From: Dreissena polymorpha
Lineage: Eukaryota; Mollusca; Bivalvia; Myida; Dreissenidae
Length of the DNA: 64,000 nucleotides
Direction: 5' to 3'
NCBI RefSeq assembly: GCF_020536995.1
Contig: NC_068357.1
Location: 126,510,528 to 126,574,527 of the forward strand
How positions within the stretch are numbered: the first letter of the stretch is position 1; every line of letters begins with the position of its first letter. Below are positions 1 through 11,634 of the stretch, piece after piece. The notes under the pieces were generated by a model. That model was not told the origin of the DNA and searched no databases. It was given only the letters and a program-made list of their open reading frames with translations. The translations under genes were made by a program, and so were the position numbers.

Positions 1-29
1 TAACACAAACTATGATTGTGACATGGAAC

Positions 30-255
30 ATGATTATAACAAAGACTATCATCAGAACAAAGACCACAATCATAGCAAAAACCATCAATCCATATCTCTA
101 CAACACAGACTAACTCTACAACAAAGACCACGCTGCACTCTAACAAAGACCGGCACCACAATAACAAAGTCTACCTCCTCGCGAAATACCACCACTATAG
201 AGACCACAACAAACACACACACAACTATTACGATAAAGACTACCATCACAGACAC
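30..255. repeat. Degenerate CA-rich tandem repeat
   Basis: Imperfect iterations of an AACAAAGACCACAA-like motif of about 25-30 bases. The open frames on both strands here come from this composition: the plus-strand 111-residue frame is mostly Thr, His, Asn and Lys with no domain. I do not call a gene. Confidence 0.6.
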
Positions 256-266
256 GGGCCTCGATC

Positions 267-472
267 TGGTAAAACTGGACAAAATGCATGTGCATATGCT
301 TAACAGGGACTACACTTTCCGCCTAAACTGGATTTTTGCTAAGAAGAGACTTTCTTGAAACGAAACATATCATAAAAGCGGAAAGTGTCGTCTCTGATTA
401 GCCTGTGCGGACTTCACAGGCTAATCTGGAACGACACTTAACGCGCATCCATTAAACCCACGTTTTGCCAGA
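267..472. mobile_element. GTCGTCCC-type palindromic MITE
   Basis: Short non-autonomous element whose two halves are inverted copies. Each half has the core AAAGTGTCGTCCC-GATTAGCCTGTGC (here diverged), and the ends read roughly ATGCATGTGC / GCACATGCAT. The same repeat recurs near 6.2, 6.9, 7.8, 13.4, 23.9, 35.3, 38.0, 62.8 and 63.6 kb, so it is a high-copy family. No coding capacity. Confidence 0.75.
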
Positions 473-475
473 GCG

Positions 476-1268
476 AGATTTAAATTTAACAGAGGAATGA
501 TTAAAATGAAAATACTGTCAGCAACGGTTTTCTAATAAAGATGTTGCGGTTACAATTAGGTTTGTTGCTTAAAAACGATCCCATAAATTACCCCAAAATA
601 TGACTTCAGAGCGCATACGACGAGTGAAAGTGAGCCAAATAATAGGTGTATCCATTTGAACGAACCTCACTTAAATTAAGTGCATCGGTAAATTTATTTT
701 CCAAAACGAAATTTGAACCTTTGATTTTCATGTTTTCCATTTGCAGCTGTCGGCTTGTTAGTGTGTGATGAGTTACTTACAAGCGTTGAAGCAGACTATT
801 ATTTGCTGTTTGCACTTATTGAGCTTAAAGCAACGATTATTTCGATGGAGAGAAAGTTTAAATGGTATGATGTTGTTTAAATTATATTGCAAGGGGTATT
901 TACAGTTCGGTAGTAATATGTGCTGAACTTTTCACAATCTGGTAGCAATCTGGTAAATACACATTATGAACACCTTATACAAATATAAATTTAATATGTG
1001 TAAACATACATAACGCGCATAATATTATTAACTAAACAAACTTGTGTATTCAATCGCATATATTCTGCTATAAAACATGTTGGTAGAATAATATAAGCGT
1101 TTTTATTTAGAGTAATTATCGGATATGCATTTTTGTTGACTCTATCGTGTAAACGGATGTTTCCGTCGGATATTTATTTCAGAAAAAAAGATTAGAACAA
1201 GAAATACATTGTCGTATTGAAACAATATTACCGCGTAAAAAGAAATCGATAACAAGAATCGGGGTTCG
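476..1268. other. AT-rich unique stretch, no gene seen
   Basis: No long open frame, no recognisable domain, no clear repeat and no RNA gene. Consistent with intergenic or intronic DNA. Confidence 0.5.
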
Positions 1269-1273
1269 AACCC

Positions 1274-1970
1274 CAGTGTTTTTTTCACCTATAGGGGAAT
1301 GGTGGCGGGGCCCGTCCAAAGGGGAAAAACGCGTCGTTTATTAAGGAAAAGGGGAAAATTAAAAATTCACTCTTGTATATGTAATGATATTTATTATATG
1401 AATACACATGTATGTATGAATGTAATATTCACAGCTGAATGTCTCAGTTCTTTTTCTGATATATATGTGAATTATTTTTTCAACATTACTTTCAGACAGT
1501 TCAGCCGTCATGCAAAGTCTCAGTTTTCCAAGCCAATTTGAGTCTAATTGGGATTTTTTAATCCATAACATGGCAAATTTGAGCATTTTTTATCAATAAA
1601 ATGGACCACATTGGAATGTTTTTATCAACAAATATTGACACAATATCGATACAATGTAACATCAGGCCTATTCCTAGCCATTTTGGGAAGCAATGCAAAT
1701 CATGTGAAAAGTCAACTGATTTGGGAAAAACTTATTTAATATAATTCTTTATAATAATAAAAAATCCTACTCATTATAATAATAAACTTTGTTAGTTGTT
1801 TATGAAATATTTTTTAAATATATATTTATCATAAGACATTTGTTTCTAAAAAAAAAGATTTTTTTTAAATCTTCACGGGGATTTGTTCTACAAAATTGGG
1901 GAAAAATATATACTCTTTTTTGAAGGGAATGGGCCGAATATCGGTCCCGAAATGGCCATAAAAAACACTG
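1274..1970. mobile_element. TIR element, CAGTGTTTTTT ends
   Basis: Bounded by inverted CAGTGTTTTTT and AAAAAACACTG and flanked on both sides by AACCC (1269-1273 and 1971-1975), a 5 bp target-site duplication. The interior is AT-rich without a transposase. The ends resemble hAT-type termini, but hAT normally makes 8 bp duplications, so the superfamily is open. A related, damaged copy starts at 33,678. Confidence 0.65.
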
Positions 1971-1975
1971 AACCC

Positions 1976-2726
1976 TCATGAATTACTATCGCTAGACATA
2001 TTGGCTTCAAAAGTTGTTGCGGTCTTAAGACATTTGCGGTGCGGGGGTGGGGGGGTGGGGATGGGGGTGGGGGTGCACAATTTCACTTAAAACGTTATTA
2101 TGTTTTCATTTATAGGATAATACATTCACCGCCAACAAGGCTTCGAATATCAACAACCACAAGTTACAGTGTATCACAGTAAGCCATAATTTACTTCTTT
2201 AATCACCTTAGGGACTACCCATCAATATTCAAGGCAATACGTCCTCGTAATCATTGTTTCACTGCCAGCTCAATTGTACACGTATGCATTCAACAAAGAA
2301 ACCCTAGTTATCATCGTTCAAGTCAATACGACCCCGAAATGGCGGCGAATCTGTTTGTCCAACGATTTGGTGTCTCATCTGATTCCAATATTCAATATTA
2401 CATGTCACTTGATAGCCCATTTGCTTTATAAATTGTTTGAACTGTCATCGGTGGATTAAGCGAGATAGATTGGTCTTCTGAAATGCGACAACTGAGCTTT
2501 ATACGATGGTTATCAAAGACTCAATGTTCGTCTTTTCTGTTTGTATATTAAACGATTAGGATTGTCAGCTTTTGCAGTCATGGGTCCAATGATAACCTAA
2601 ATAATAAATAATGTATATAAAACGCTGTCGATTAAATTCCGAAATATTTCCATTCTATAAAAATATTACCTAGCATTCGGACTTTCCGCCATTTTGATTA
2701 TAGTTGGGTGCATCGAAGGGTTATTA
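1976..2726. other. Unique stretch with G-rich tract at 2041-2076
   Basis: No gene seen. The plus strand at 2041-2076 is a run of G blocks split by single T or A bases, which could form a G-quadruplex. The rest is AT-rich; the 61-residue frame at 2274 has no domain features. Confidence 0.45.
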
Positions 2727-4470
2727 AACAAGAGGGCCTGAAAGGCCCAAAGTCGCTCACCTGAGATAACAAGATATTATTGGGACAAATCTTCTGAACA
2801 AGTTTCACGAAGATCGAAAAATAAATGTGGCCTCGAGAGTGTTAACAAGGTTTTACTATAGCCATATAAGGAAAAATGCCCCGCTCCTTGGCAGCCATGT
2901 TTTTCAACCAACCAGCATCATTTTTAAACTCATCCAAGATATTATCGGGATGAATCTTCTGACCAAGTTTCATGCAGATCGGACAGTAAATGTGGCCTCT
3001 AGAGTATTAACAAGATTTTGCTATAGCCATATAAGGAAAAATGCCCCGCCCCTTGGAAGCCATTTTTTTTCAGGTAAACATAATTATTTTCGAACTCATC
3101 CAAGATTTCATTGAGACCAATCTTCTGATCAAATTTCATGAAGATTGGAAAATAAATGTGGCCTCCAGAGTGTTAACAAGGTTTTACTATAGCCATACAC
3201 TGTATGTAGCCATATAAGGAAAAATGCCCCGCCCCTGGTGGCCATGTTTTTAAAGCAACCAAAACCATTTTTGAACTCATCCAAGATATCATTGGTACAA
3301 ATCTTCTGACCAAGTTTCATGATGATCGGAAAATAAATGTGACCTCTAGAGTGTTAACAAGGTTTTACTATAGCCATATAAGGAAAATAGCCCCGCCCCT
3401 GTCGGTGCCATGTTTTTCAACCAACCGGCATCATTTTTGTACTCGTCCAAGATATTATTGGGATGAATCTTCTGACCGAGCTTCATGAAGATCGGACTAT
3501 AAATGTGGCCTCTAGAGTGTTAACAAGATTTTACTATAGCCTTTTATTGCCATATAAGGAAAAATGCCCCGCCCCTTGGCGGCCATGTTATTTAAGCAAA
3601 CGTAACCATTTTCGAACTCATTCAAGATATCATTAAGACAAAATCTACTGACCATATTTCATCAAGATTGGACAATAAATGTAGCCTCTAGAGTGTTAAC
3701 AAGGTTTTACTATAGCCATATATTTTCTAAACGTCAATATTCGTGATTATTTTCTCCGATGTAGCTCTCTAAAAGAGGTGGAAATGTAAACGAAATGCTT
3801 TCAGTGGGATTTGAATAAAATGATTTATCATTGATAAAAATGTTTTGCCGTCGATTCTTTTTTGTAAGAACGAATCACTTACTTGCCCCGCCCCTTGGCA
3901 GCCATGTTTTTCAAGCAAAGGTTACAATTTTTCAACTCATCAAATATATCAGTGGGACAAATCTTCTGAGCAAGTTTCATGAAGATCGGAAAATAAATGT
4001 GGCCTCTAGAGTGTTAACAAGGTTTTACCAGAGCCATATAAGGAAAAATGCCCCGCCCCCTTGCGGCCATGTTTTTCAACCAACCGGCATCATTTTCGAA
4101 CTCGTCCAAGATATTATTGGGATGAATCTTCTGACCAAGTTTCATGAAGGTCAGACAATAAATGTGGCCTCTAGAGTGTTACCAAGATTTAACTATAGCC
4201 ATATATAGCCATATAAGGAAAAATGCCACGCCCCTTGGCAGCCATGTTTTTCAAGCAAAGGTTAACATTTTTCAACGTATCCAAGATATCATTGAAACCA
4301 ATCTTCTGACCAAATTTCATGAAGATTGGACAATAAATGTGGCCTCTAGAGAGTGAACAAGGCAAATGTTGACGTCGCACAACGCACGACGGACAAAGGA
4401 CAACGGACGACGGACAAAAGGCGATCACAAAAGCTCACCATGAGCACGTTGTGCTCAGGTGAGCTAAAAA
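2727..4470 (+). mobile_element. AACAAGAG-type (pearl/HINE-like) element
   Basis: Starts AACAAGAGGGCC with a small hairpin (GGGCC-tgaaa-GGCCC), then GCTCACCTGA, the left subterminal inverted repeat. The body is roughly nine imperfect 165-175 bp tandem units, recognisable by the phrase ACCAAGTTTCATGAAGATCG and by GCCATATAAGGAAAAATGCC. Then come an ACGACGGAC-rich tract, the hairpin TGAGCAC-gtt-GTGCTCA, the right repeat (TCAGGTGAGC) and terminal TAAAAA. Small open frames in the units are by-products of repeat spacing. It is interrupted by a 164-base copy of downstream DNA (3722-3885). Confidence 0.75.
3722..3885. repeat. 164-bp perfect direct repeat, copy 1
   Basis: Identical by eye to 5639-5802. 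Here it sits inside the tandem array of the AACAAGAG-type element and breaks a unit, so this is the inserted copy; the copy at 5639 is in ordinary flanking DNA and is the likely source. Confidence 0.85.
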
Positions 4471-4477
4471 CATGACC

Positions 4478-4702
4478 TTAACCAATTTATGCCTATTGGA
4501 TTCTCCCATCCTTCTTAATTGGATCAATTTATTTCCAAAATTAGGGATGTCTTGTATATTTGTTTCTATATTTAGCATATTTCTTACAGATTTTTTTCCA
4601 GCAAACAGCGCAGACCCTGATGAGACGCATCATGCGGCGTCTCATCTGTGTCTACGCTGTTTGCCAAGGCCTTTTTCTAGACACTAGGCATGAATGGGTA
4701 AA
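4478..4702. mobile_element. TTAA-bounded hairpin MITE (CCCATTTATGCC family)
   Basis: Ends read TTAACC(C)ATTTATGCCTA and TAGGCATGAATGGG. The centre (about 4601-4667) is a long near-perfect hairpin containing GATGAGACGC / GCGTCTCATC. The same family occurs at 12,524, 22,993 and 33,354. The TTAA boundary and CCC ends suggest a piggyBac-type non-autonomous element, supported by the related family at 14,735. Confidence 0.7.
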
Positions 4703-4705
4703 TAA

Positions 4706-5638
4706 ATGTGAATTTATTACTATGACTTGACGAAACAGAACGGGATGTGTTCTATTTGTTGCCGTATGGGTATATAGGGTTCTTTCTTCAACCAACACGT
4801 TTGGGTTTCTAAATATATTATATTTATGATTTAATATCATCAACATACAGGTTTAACAGCATGAATGATATGCAAAGAATGACTCTCTTATAATAAGTAT
4901 ACATTTCAATTATATGTAAAATGGTGTGTTCCGACGGTAAGATACCAACAGAATTAATACACAAATACAACTATTAAAACAAAATAAATACAATAATACA
5001 ACCGACAGACATGAATACAAAAGATGGATAAAATGCATATTTACCTAAATATATTATATTTATGATTTAATATCATAAACATACAGGTTGACAGCATGAA
5101 TGATATGCAAAGAATGACATTCGAAATAGTTATTCATGCACACGGATGAGGTTGAGTGAATAAACTCATGCTTGACAAGCCAATTAACGTATTAAAATGT
5201 TAGTAAAAACAGTTCACCTTTCTACCCAGTCTCTACATACTGAAAACTAATCAACTACTACAAAAGAAAGCTACTAATCCAATTTATAGTTAAAATTTAC
5301 TCTGTCCAGCGATTGAACAATCAGAGCAATGTTTCCTTTAAAAATAATTTACTTCAATATCATTCAGAATAAATATATTTATGAACTAAATATATTTACA
5401 ACAACGACAATTTAAATACGCCTATAGGCTATAACATATTCCGCCTATGGTCAAAAGCAAATACGATTAAATTTCGACACTATATGAAAATGGAACTGTT
5501 CTCAATAACATACCCTACCAAATGACCTTACCAAATGATTAACTGTACGGAAAACATTGCTCTTTTTGAGGTTTTACTGTTGATAAATGATGCGCGACAG
5601 TATATTCATTTAAAGTTACTATTTACACAGAAAATGTA
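4706..5638. other. AT-rich DNA with a 77-bp direct repeat pair
   Basis: No gene seen. About 77 bases at 4810-4885 recur at 5043-5119 with few differences (shared core ATATTATATTTATGATTTAA). The rest is unique AT-rich sequence. Confidence 0.55.
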
Positions 5639-5802
5639 ATTTTCTAAACGTCAATATTCGTGATTATTTTCTCCGATGTAGCTCTCTAAAAGAGGTGGAA
5701 ATGTAAACGAAATGCTTTCAGTGGGATTTGAATAAAATGATTTATCATTGATAAAAATGTTTTGCCGTCGATTCTTTTTTGTAAGAACGAATCACTTACT
5801 TG
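5639..5802. repeat. 164-bp perfect direct repeat, copy 2
   Basis: Second copy of the segment at 3722-3885, in the same orientation 1,917 bases downstream and embedded in otherwise unique DNA. Probably the donor. Confidence 0.85.
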
Positions 5803-6221
5803 TCTCGATATTTGACAAGTTAAAAGACATCATGCAGAGAATATAGAAATCAATGGTAAAACAGCTATTCTCGAGCTAACATCTTACTATAAACGTTTCA
5901 TATCTGACATCAATTTGATTGTATTCATATTCCTAAATCTCTCGTGAATTGGCACGATTTAAATATAGTTTGGTCGCTCCTCTAGAAAGAAACAAGCTCA
6001 TAGAATTTGTTTCTAAAAACGAATTGAGTTATGCTTCGAACAAGAACATTTAAACGGCAATACTAAGTCGTTTATATTTACGATCAAGTTATGTTTTTCG
6101 TTGTAGTATATTAGTGAAATATGTTATACTTATACTAACAGGTTCTTTTTTTTTTTTAAATACGGTACACATTCGAGCGCGATGACAATGCTACACACAC
6201 CGTATTTGCTATGATATGAGC
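5803..6221. other. Unique AT-rich stretch, nothing recognised
   Basis: No coding frame, RNA gene or repeat identified apart from a poly-T run near 6147. Confidence 0.4.
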
Positions 6222-6447
6222 CGTGCTCCGTGAACAGAGGGCCTATTGCATGTGTGTAAAGTGTCGTCCCAGATTAGCATGTGCAGTCCACACAAGCTAA
6301 TCAGGGACGACACGTTCCGCCTAAATTGGATTTTTGCTAAGAAAAGACTTCCTGAAACGAAAAATAACATAAAAATGGAAAGGGTCGTCCCTGATTAGCC
6401 TGTGCGGACGCACATTCCTTAAACCACTTTTTAATAGAGCACGACCC
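6222..6447. mobile_element. GTCGTCCC-type palindromic MITE
   Basis: Left half contains AAAGTGTCGTCCCAGATTAG; right half carries the inverted core and is truncated near the end. A further fragment of the family lies at 6581-6640. Confidence 0.75.
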
Positions 6448-6673
6448 ATATCTTTCAGATAACTCGAATATCATAATGTAATCATGTTGTTGGTCGTTAA
6501 CAAATGAAATGCAATAAACTAATTTGGAGTTTTATGCTATTAAATTATAAAAAATTCGTGAAAAATATTAGCCTCGCCGTGAGAAAATGGACTTAATGCA
6601 TGTGCGTTAAGTGTCATGCCATATAAGCCTGTGCAATGACGAAACGTTGCCCTGCAATTGTATTTTTCATTAA

Positions 6674-6885
6674 TTAACCCTTGACTACTTAGATACGTAT
6701 TTTAACTCATTTGTAGTCTCTTAGAAAATCAAATTTAATTAAAGACCTTTAAAATCCGGTCCTTACATACTGATGAGCAGCAAACAACATAAAACCTGAA
6801 CAGACTGCGAGTTACTCGCAGGCTGTACTGGTTGAATGCTGGTTGCAAACGCCATCTTAACATTGCTTGTTATGGGGGAAAGGGT
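6674..6885. mobile_element. Hairpin MITE (AACAGCATAAAACCTGAACAG type)
   Basis: Begins TTAACCCTTGACTACTTAGA and has a central hairpin with AACCTGAACAGACTGCGAG and its inverted partner. The same family is found at 31,897 and 33,052. A fragment of the GTCGTCCC family follows at 6905-7010. No coding capacity. Confidence 0.6.
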
Positions 6886-7335
6886 TTTAAAGGACGTCTC
6901 TTTTACTCGAAAATGTATTACAAGCGGAAAGTGCCGTCCATGATAAGCCTGTGCGGACTGCACCGGCTTACATTGGACGTCACTATGCGTCCGTGCATTT
7001 AGTCACCGTTTTCCAAGAAAACGGGGCTAATAAACGTTATCATGCAAAACCCTGTCCAGCAGGAGATTTATACTCCAGTTTTGGCAGCCCATGTAATTGT
7101 TTGCTTAAGTCATTCACAACAAAAAGAAAACAAAAACGCTGATTTGCGATTCTCGTCCAATTACGTTTATTAAAAAGAGATGATAATTTGTTCTCCTGTT
7201 CGATGTGTTTAACAGAGGTATAAGTATTACCTAGTTTATGCTTTTCAGTTGATTTGAAATGATTCTAATTTCGTTAAATTGCCAAAATCCTACCCATTTT
7301 CAAAATCCTATTATAAAACGATTGTAAACGTATTG

Positions 7336-7764
7336 TTGAGGGGGTAATCACGTGGCAAACAAGATGGCGACGTCCATGCCAAGGAAGGTATTTTTCGTCG
7401 TTTTATACCCTGTATTACTTGTATTATTTCTTTTTATTCCGCTCACTTTCCAGCCATATTAGGAAGAAAGTTAATGGATTTTATTTCATAGTAATATTCG
7501 CTCTATATCTCGACTTTACTCGGTGCATAATTTCTTAGCGGGATGACCTAATTACAGCTCCATAAGAAAATTTGCGGGGAGTAAAGTCGAGATACACAGC
7601 AAATTTAAATACAAAACAAACGCTAATAACCTTTTTACTGATATGGCTGGAAAGTGAGCGTCATTTAAAAAATAAACATAAGTAATAAAGGGAATAAAAC
7701 GGCGAAAAATAACCGTCTCGGTATGGACGTCGCCATCTTGAATATCACGTAATTACCCCCTCAA
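7336..7764. mobile_element. Long inverted-repeat MITE, TTGAGGGGGTAAT ends
   Basis: Left terminus TTGAGGGGGTAATCACGTG, right terminus CACGTAATTACCCCCTCAA. Inner arms are also inverted: GATGGCGACGTCCAT near 7363 against ATGGACGTCGCCATC near 7721, and TCTCGACTTTACTC against GAGTAAAGTCGAGA near the centre. It folds as one imperfect long hairpin. No transposase inside. Confidence 0.75.
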
Positions 7765-7815
7765 GTAAATCGTATAACGGCATGCGGTCTCAGTGTAATA
7801 ATCAATTGAGTCTTG

Positions 7816-8105
7816 TTCTGCGAAAACTGGGCATAATGCATGTGCGTAAAGTGTCGTCCCAGATTAGCTAATCAGAGACGACACTTTCGCCTAAATTGGA
7901 ATTTTTGCTTTAGAAGATACTTCATTTAAACGAAAAATGTCATGTCTGAACATGCTAATCTGGGACGACACTTTACGCACATACATTATGCCCAGTTTTC
8001 TCAGAACGCGACTCAATTTAACCATGTTCTGGGAAAACTGGGCTAAATACATGCGTAAAGGGATGTCCCAAATTAGTCTGTACAGGCCACACAGACTTGC
8101 GTAAA
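7816..8105. mobile_element. GTCGTCCC-type MITE plus adjoining partial copy
   Basis: A complete copy (7816-8011) with ends GAAAACTGGGCATAATGCAT and its inverse, followed directly by the left third of a second copy (8024-8105). Confidence 0.7.
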
Positions 8106-9937
8106 AGATGTTAATGTCATAAGATACTCTTTTTTGTGTGTCAGGTCCAATTAAAACGGGTTTTTGATTGATTAATTCATGTCATACGATTTTATTCTCG
8201 TTTAGTCTTTTTATTTCATAATAAAACATATATATATATCGTGATAAATTAAACCTTATTTTACAATACGTTTGCATAGGTCACCATGAGATTATCTTAG
8301 TCTACCATGATTAATTTCGGTACATAGACATTGTCAGCTACACCCACAAAAATGTAACTAAAATTTAATGTTTTTCATTCTTTACAGAAGGGACACATTT
8401 AACCACTAGACTTCGAATTCGACTCCCGAAGCAATTAATAAATTGTACCGATGACAAAAAACCAACATTGTCGTGAGACGGGACGTGCCAACCCAAATCT
8501 TGCCTGCCGAGCCAGATCGGGTGCAATTTCACATAAATAAAAGAACACTGTATGAGCGGGTAGGATCAAGTATCATCGAGCCCGATCGGATTTTACCCTT
8601 ACACCAGGAGCGCTTAATTGATAACCATCAGTGGCGTGCTTGATTTATGTTCGCAATCGTGGGACTAAATCGGTTAAAAATATTTTACATTTCCCCGATG
8701 GTCTTTGTTAACGTTTATAGCTTAATGATTGCGTAGTAAACTGAAAAACATATTCTGTCGAGTCATTATAGCCGAAATTGTTTCATTAAACAGCATCAAG
8801 ACTCGGTGTTTTGGATTCAGTAGAATGTGCGCATGTTGTTTAAGATCTGTAGGATTTATCTAGATTGTAAACACTGACAAAACATTCACCAAACATCCAG
8901 GCGAGAGAAAAAAAAACGAACTGAAAGTTCTGAGACGTTGCTGTGAAGATGTGAATTCCGGATGCAATATTTAGATTTTCGCTCGATATCGTAGGAATTA
9001 GCTTGAAAACTGTTTATCTAAGACGCTTTAGCCGCGAGAAAGGGAGTTTACACTGAGATCTAAATATGAAATACTGAAGAAAGATTGAATATTTCACGTG
9101 AGTGGGTTTGATCAATAAAGATCGCAGGAAAAATTGTATTGAGACAAAATACGTTACTTCATAGACATCAGTTTAGACATTAAATTGATGGACTAAAATC
9201 AACAATCAAGGAGAATCTGCAATCTAAGGCGTGTGCAAACATTTTCTGTTGATGAACAGAGAACTCCAAAGAGGATAAATGTTAAAGGACGAACCAAAAT
9301 GACATATCAAGTTTAATACTGAAGACGATATATAAGTTCTTGTTTCAGGATATTATTTTAGATGGTAAAGTAACAAACAGACAAACTGAAAACGGATACA
9401 CATGTGACTTGTGTGTGTGTGAATGGGAACGTTTAGACCATTGAACAAGAATGTGATGATAAAAGATATAGCATACACGTGGATGCAAATATTGAATGAA
9501 AAAAAAAATATCACATCATGCAAAATTATTCAAATTAATGGAGAAACCCCGCTCGCTATTTTGTATACAGTGTTCCATAATCCACTGAGGTATTGCCCTG
9601 AGTAAGGGAGTATATTATTGCGCTTGGATGGACGGGCTTTATCATCATAATATCCTTCTTTCATTAAGACGCAAGGAATGTCCAGAGGATTTCAACGCAG
9701 GACTTAATAAACACACAGCGAATTAAATAAGATTTCATGTTTGAGTCGCATCGAGAGAGCGCAGTATGGATTTTACATTAGTCTCGCCCGATTGAAACTT
9801 CGCTCACTCGTGAAATGCGGGTTTGCTGATGAACTTTGCGGAATACACAGGCATCTTTGGACTGAATGGTGATCTGTTAGTCTACCAAAACGGCTCGACG
9901 AAGCGACAAGCACAGACACTGGTTTATTAAGTGTATT
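8106..9937 (+). promoter_or_regulatory. Unique upstream region of GPCR copy 1
   Basis: About 1.8 kb mostly free of recognised repeats, directly before the duplicated unit. It is the natural 5' flank of GPCR copy 1 and could hold its promoter or 5' untranslated exons. I cannot place a TATA box or transcription start with confidence. The 60-residue frame at 9423-9605 has no domain. This region is absent upstream of copy 2, where the duplication junction lies at 20,152. Confidence 0.4.
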
Positions 9938-10251
9938 TTGGCGAAGTGCACAAATGGACGATTGACTGCAAATTTTTGTGACACCGCGTTCTGAATGGGG
10001 ACTCATTGAAACGATTGTGTGCGGATAAACATTACAGACCGGCTTCGTAGCGCGATCTTCGGAGATTAGTCACTGATTGAATATCGGGATGATAGACTGG
10101 TAATTGAATATATTGACTGAACGCTTTGCGTCCCGCACAGAGAGGCATATTTTACGAGCTAAATCCTCTACTTGAAACTGCCAAAGAAAACGTTTTAATG
10201 AGTGTTTAATTTTCACAAGTATGCGCGTTTCTTCTTGAAAAATGTTGTAAA

Positions 10252-11634
10252 ATGGGGAAAATTATTTTGTATAAATTGACCAAAGTATCTGATCTGAAAT
10301 CCTCTAATTTTATCGAGTATGATATGATGGAATATATGGAAACGGTAAACGTCACCGTATCTCCTAATACCGTAATAACTATGACGTCGGACTGTATTCA
10401 CACGGCAACGCTCGCGGTGTGCACAGTGCTCGTGATCTTCGTGCTGTTTCTCGGCTGTGCAGGAAATGGAATCGTCTTGTTTAACGCGCTGACAACCAAG
10501 CGGCACCGGCACGCCAGCGACCTCCTAGTGATTAATCTTGCCGGCGCAGACTTCATAATGTGCACGTGCCTGTCGCCGATGTTCCTTTTCCTTTTGTTTT
10601 CAACGTCAGAAATACCAAAAGTGTTTTGCGCGAGCATTTTATTTCTTGGAGTCACCAGCGGCCTTCTGTCGCTGCTGAGTCTCGTCTCAGTCGCCATGCA
10701 CCGGAAGTGTCGAGTCGCCGGCCTGTTGCGCAAGTCCATGAGTTTATCGAAGATTTCTGTCGTTGTCGGCATAATCTGGATTATTAGCGTCACCGTTGCC
10801 GTCGCCGGAACTCTACACGTGACGCTTTTGTGGAAAGACGAGACAATAAATGAGTGTACAAATGTGATTAATGGAGGTAAAAGTGGTAGTTTCGTCCTGT
10901 ACTATCTGTCACCGGTGACAATAGTAGGATTATTATTAATTTGTGTGTGTTACGGGAGCATAGCGAGCGCCGCCCGAGGGCATCAAAACTATGGTCAGTT
11001 AGGTATGGCCCCCAGGGCAGGCGGTTGCCATAGTAACACGAATTGCGTGAACCGTAAAATTGACAACCAACAATTTTGTGCTGATAAATGTTCATCCCCT
11101 AGTCCCGATTCAAGTACTGATAATGGAAATAAAGCCTTAATTATGTGCTTCGTCGTAACTCTTACTGTTTCATTGTGTTGGGGACCATTAATTATGTCGC
11201 AGTTTGTTCAGATCTTTACGGGGGAAACTATTATATTGTACCAGGTTAAATTATGTGGCATTGCTTTGATATTTCTCAATAGTGCCTTAAACCCTTATCT
11301 TTATGGTCAGAATAACTGCAAGACGAAACATAGATATATTAAATGGTTATACGCGTGTGCGCGCTGCGAATATTCCCTACCTATAAAGCACAAACTGAAA
11401 CAAAACTTGGATCACGAACTTGAGCAGTGTCCCCTTAAGGGATCGCCGCCAAACCAGGACGATACGGTGAGCGGCCCGATTTCCGGCCCCTCGTGCAACT
11501 CGTGTAGCGACTGTCGCGTCACGGACGCTCTGCACGCGCGCCAGTACCTGACAAACATCCGGTACGCACAGCTTCTTATGACCAGTTTCCGGGACTCGTA
11601 TGCAGTAAAAACAGCGCCCGTGGAAAACGTGTGA
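10252..11634 (+). CDS. Class A (rhodopsin-like) orphan GPCR, copy 1
   Basis: Single-exon 460-residue seven-helix receptor of the plasma membrane, expected to couple to G proteins. Landmarks: sequon N33-V-T in the N-terminus; TM1 about 52-80 with GN (N72); TM2 88-115 with LAGAD (D100, the sodium-site Asp); C126 at the top of TM3 and C202 in the second extracellular loop, a likely disulfide; HRK (150-152) where DRY is usual, keeping the central Arg; W176 in TM4; P221 in TM5; CWGP (309-312) in TM6; NPYLY (347-351) in TM7. The third inner loop (about 241-292) is long and Cys/Ser rich, and the tail is about 105 residues. The start fits: A at -3, G at +4, and about 50 residues before TM1. Ligand unknown; I do not assign a family. 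The long antisense frames inside are shadows. Confidence 0.93.
   Translation: MGKIILYKLTKVSDLKSSNFIEYDMMEYMETVNVTVSPNTVITMTSDCIHTATLAVCTVLVIFVLFLGCAGNGIVLFNALTTKRHRHASDLLVINLAGADFIMCTCLSPMFLFLLFSTSEIPKVFCASILFLGVTSGLLSLLSLVSVAMHRKCRVAGLLRKSMSLSKISVVVGIIWIISVTVAVAGTLHVTLLWKDETINECTNVINGGKSGSFVLYYLSPVTIVGLLLICVCYGSIASAARGHQNYGQLGMAPRAGGCHSNTNCVNRKIDNQQFCADKCSSPSPDSSTDNGNKALIMCFVVTLTVSLCWGPLIMSQFVQIFTGETIILYQVKLCGIALIFLNSALNPYLYGQNNCKTKHRYIKWLYACARCEYSLPIKHKLKQNLDHELEQCPLKGSPPNQDDTVSGPISGPSCNSCSDCRVTDALHARQYLTNIRYAQLLMTSFRDSYAVKTAPVENV

Noticed and set aside
23-358. 111-residue Thr/His-rich protein
   Set aside because: Low-complexity translation of a degenerate CA-rich repeat running into a MITE.
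2827-4356. Family of small frames with ASRVLTRFYYSHIRKNA
   Set aside because: These translate the AACAAGAG-type tandem units; they recur at 17-18, 27 and 29 kb with frameshifts and opposite-strand equivalents, and belong to a non-coding repeat.
10398-10793. 131-residue antisense frame within the GPCR (also 20,613-21,008)
   Set aside because: Shadow of the receptor; it has no domain and is kept only because the duplicates are nearly identical.
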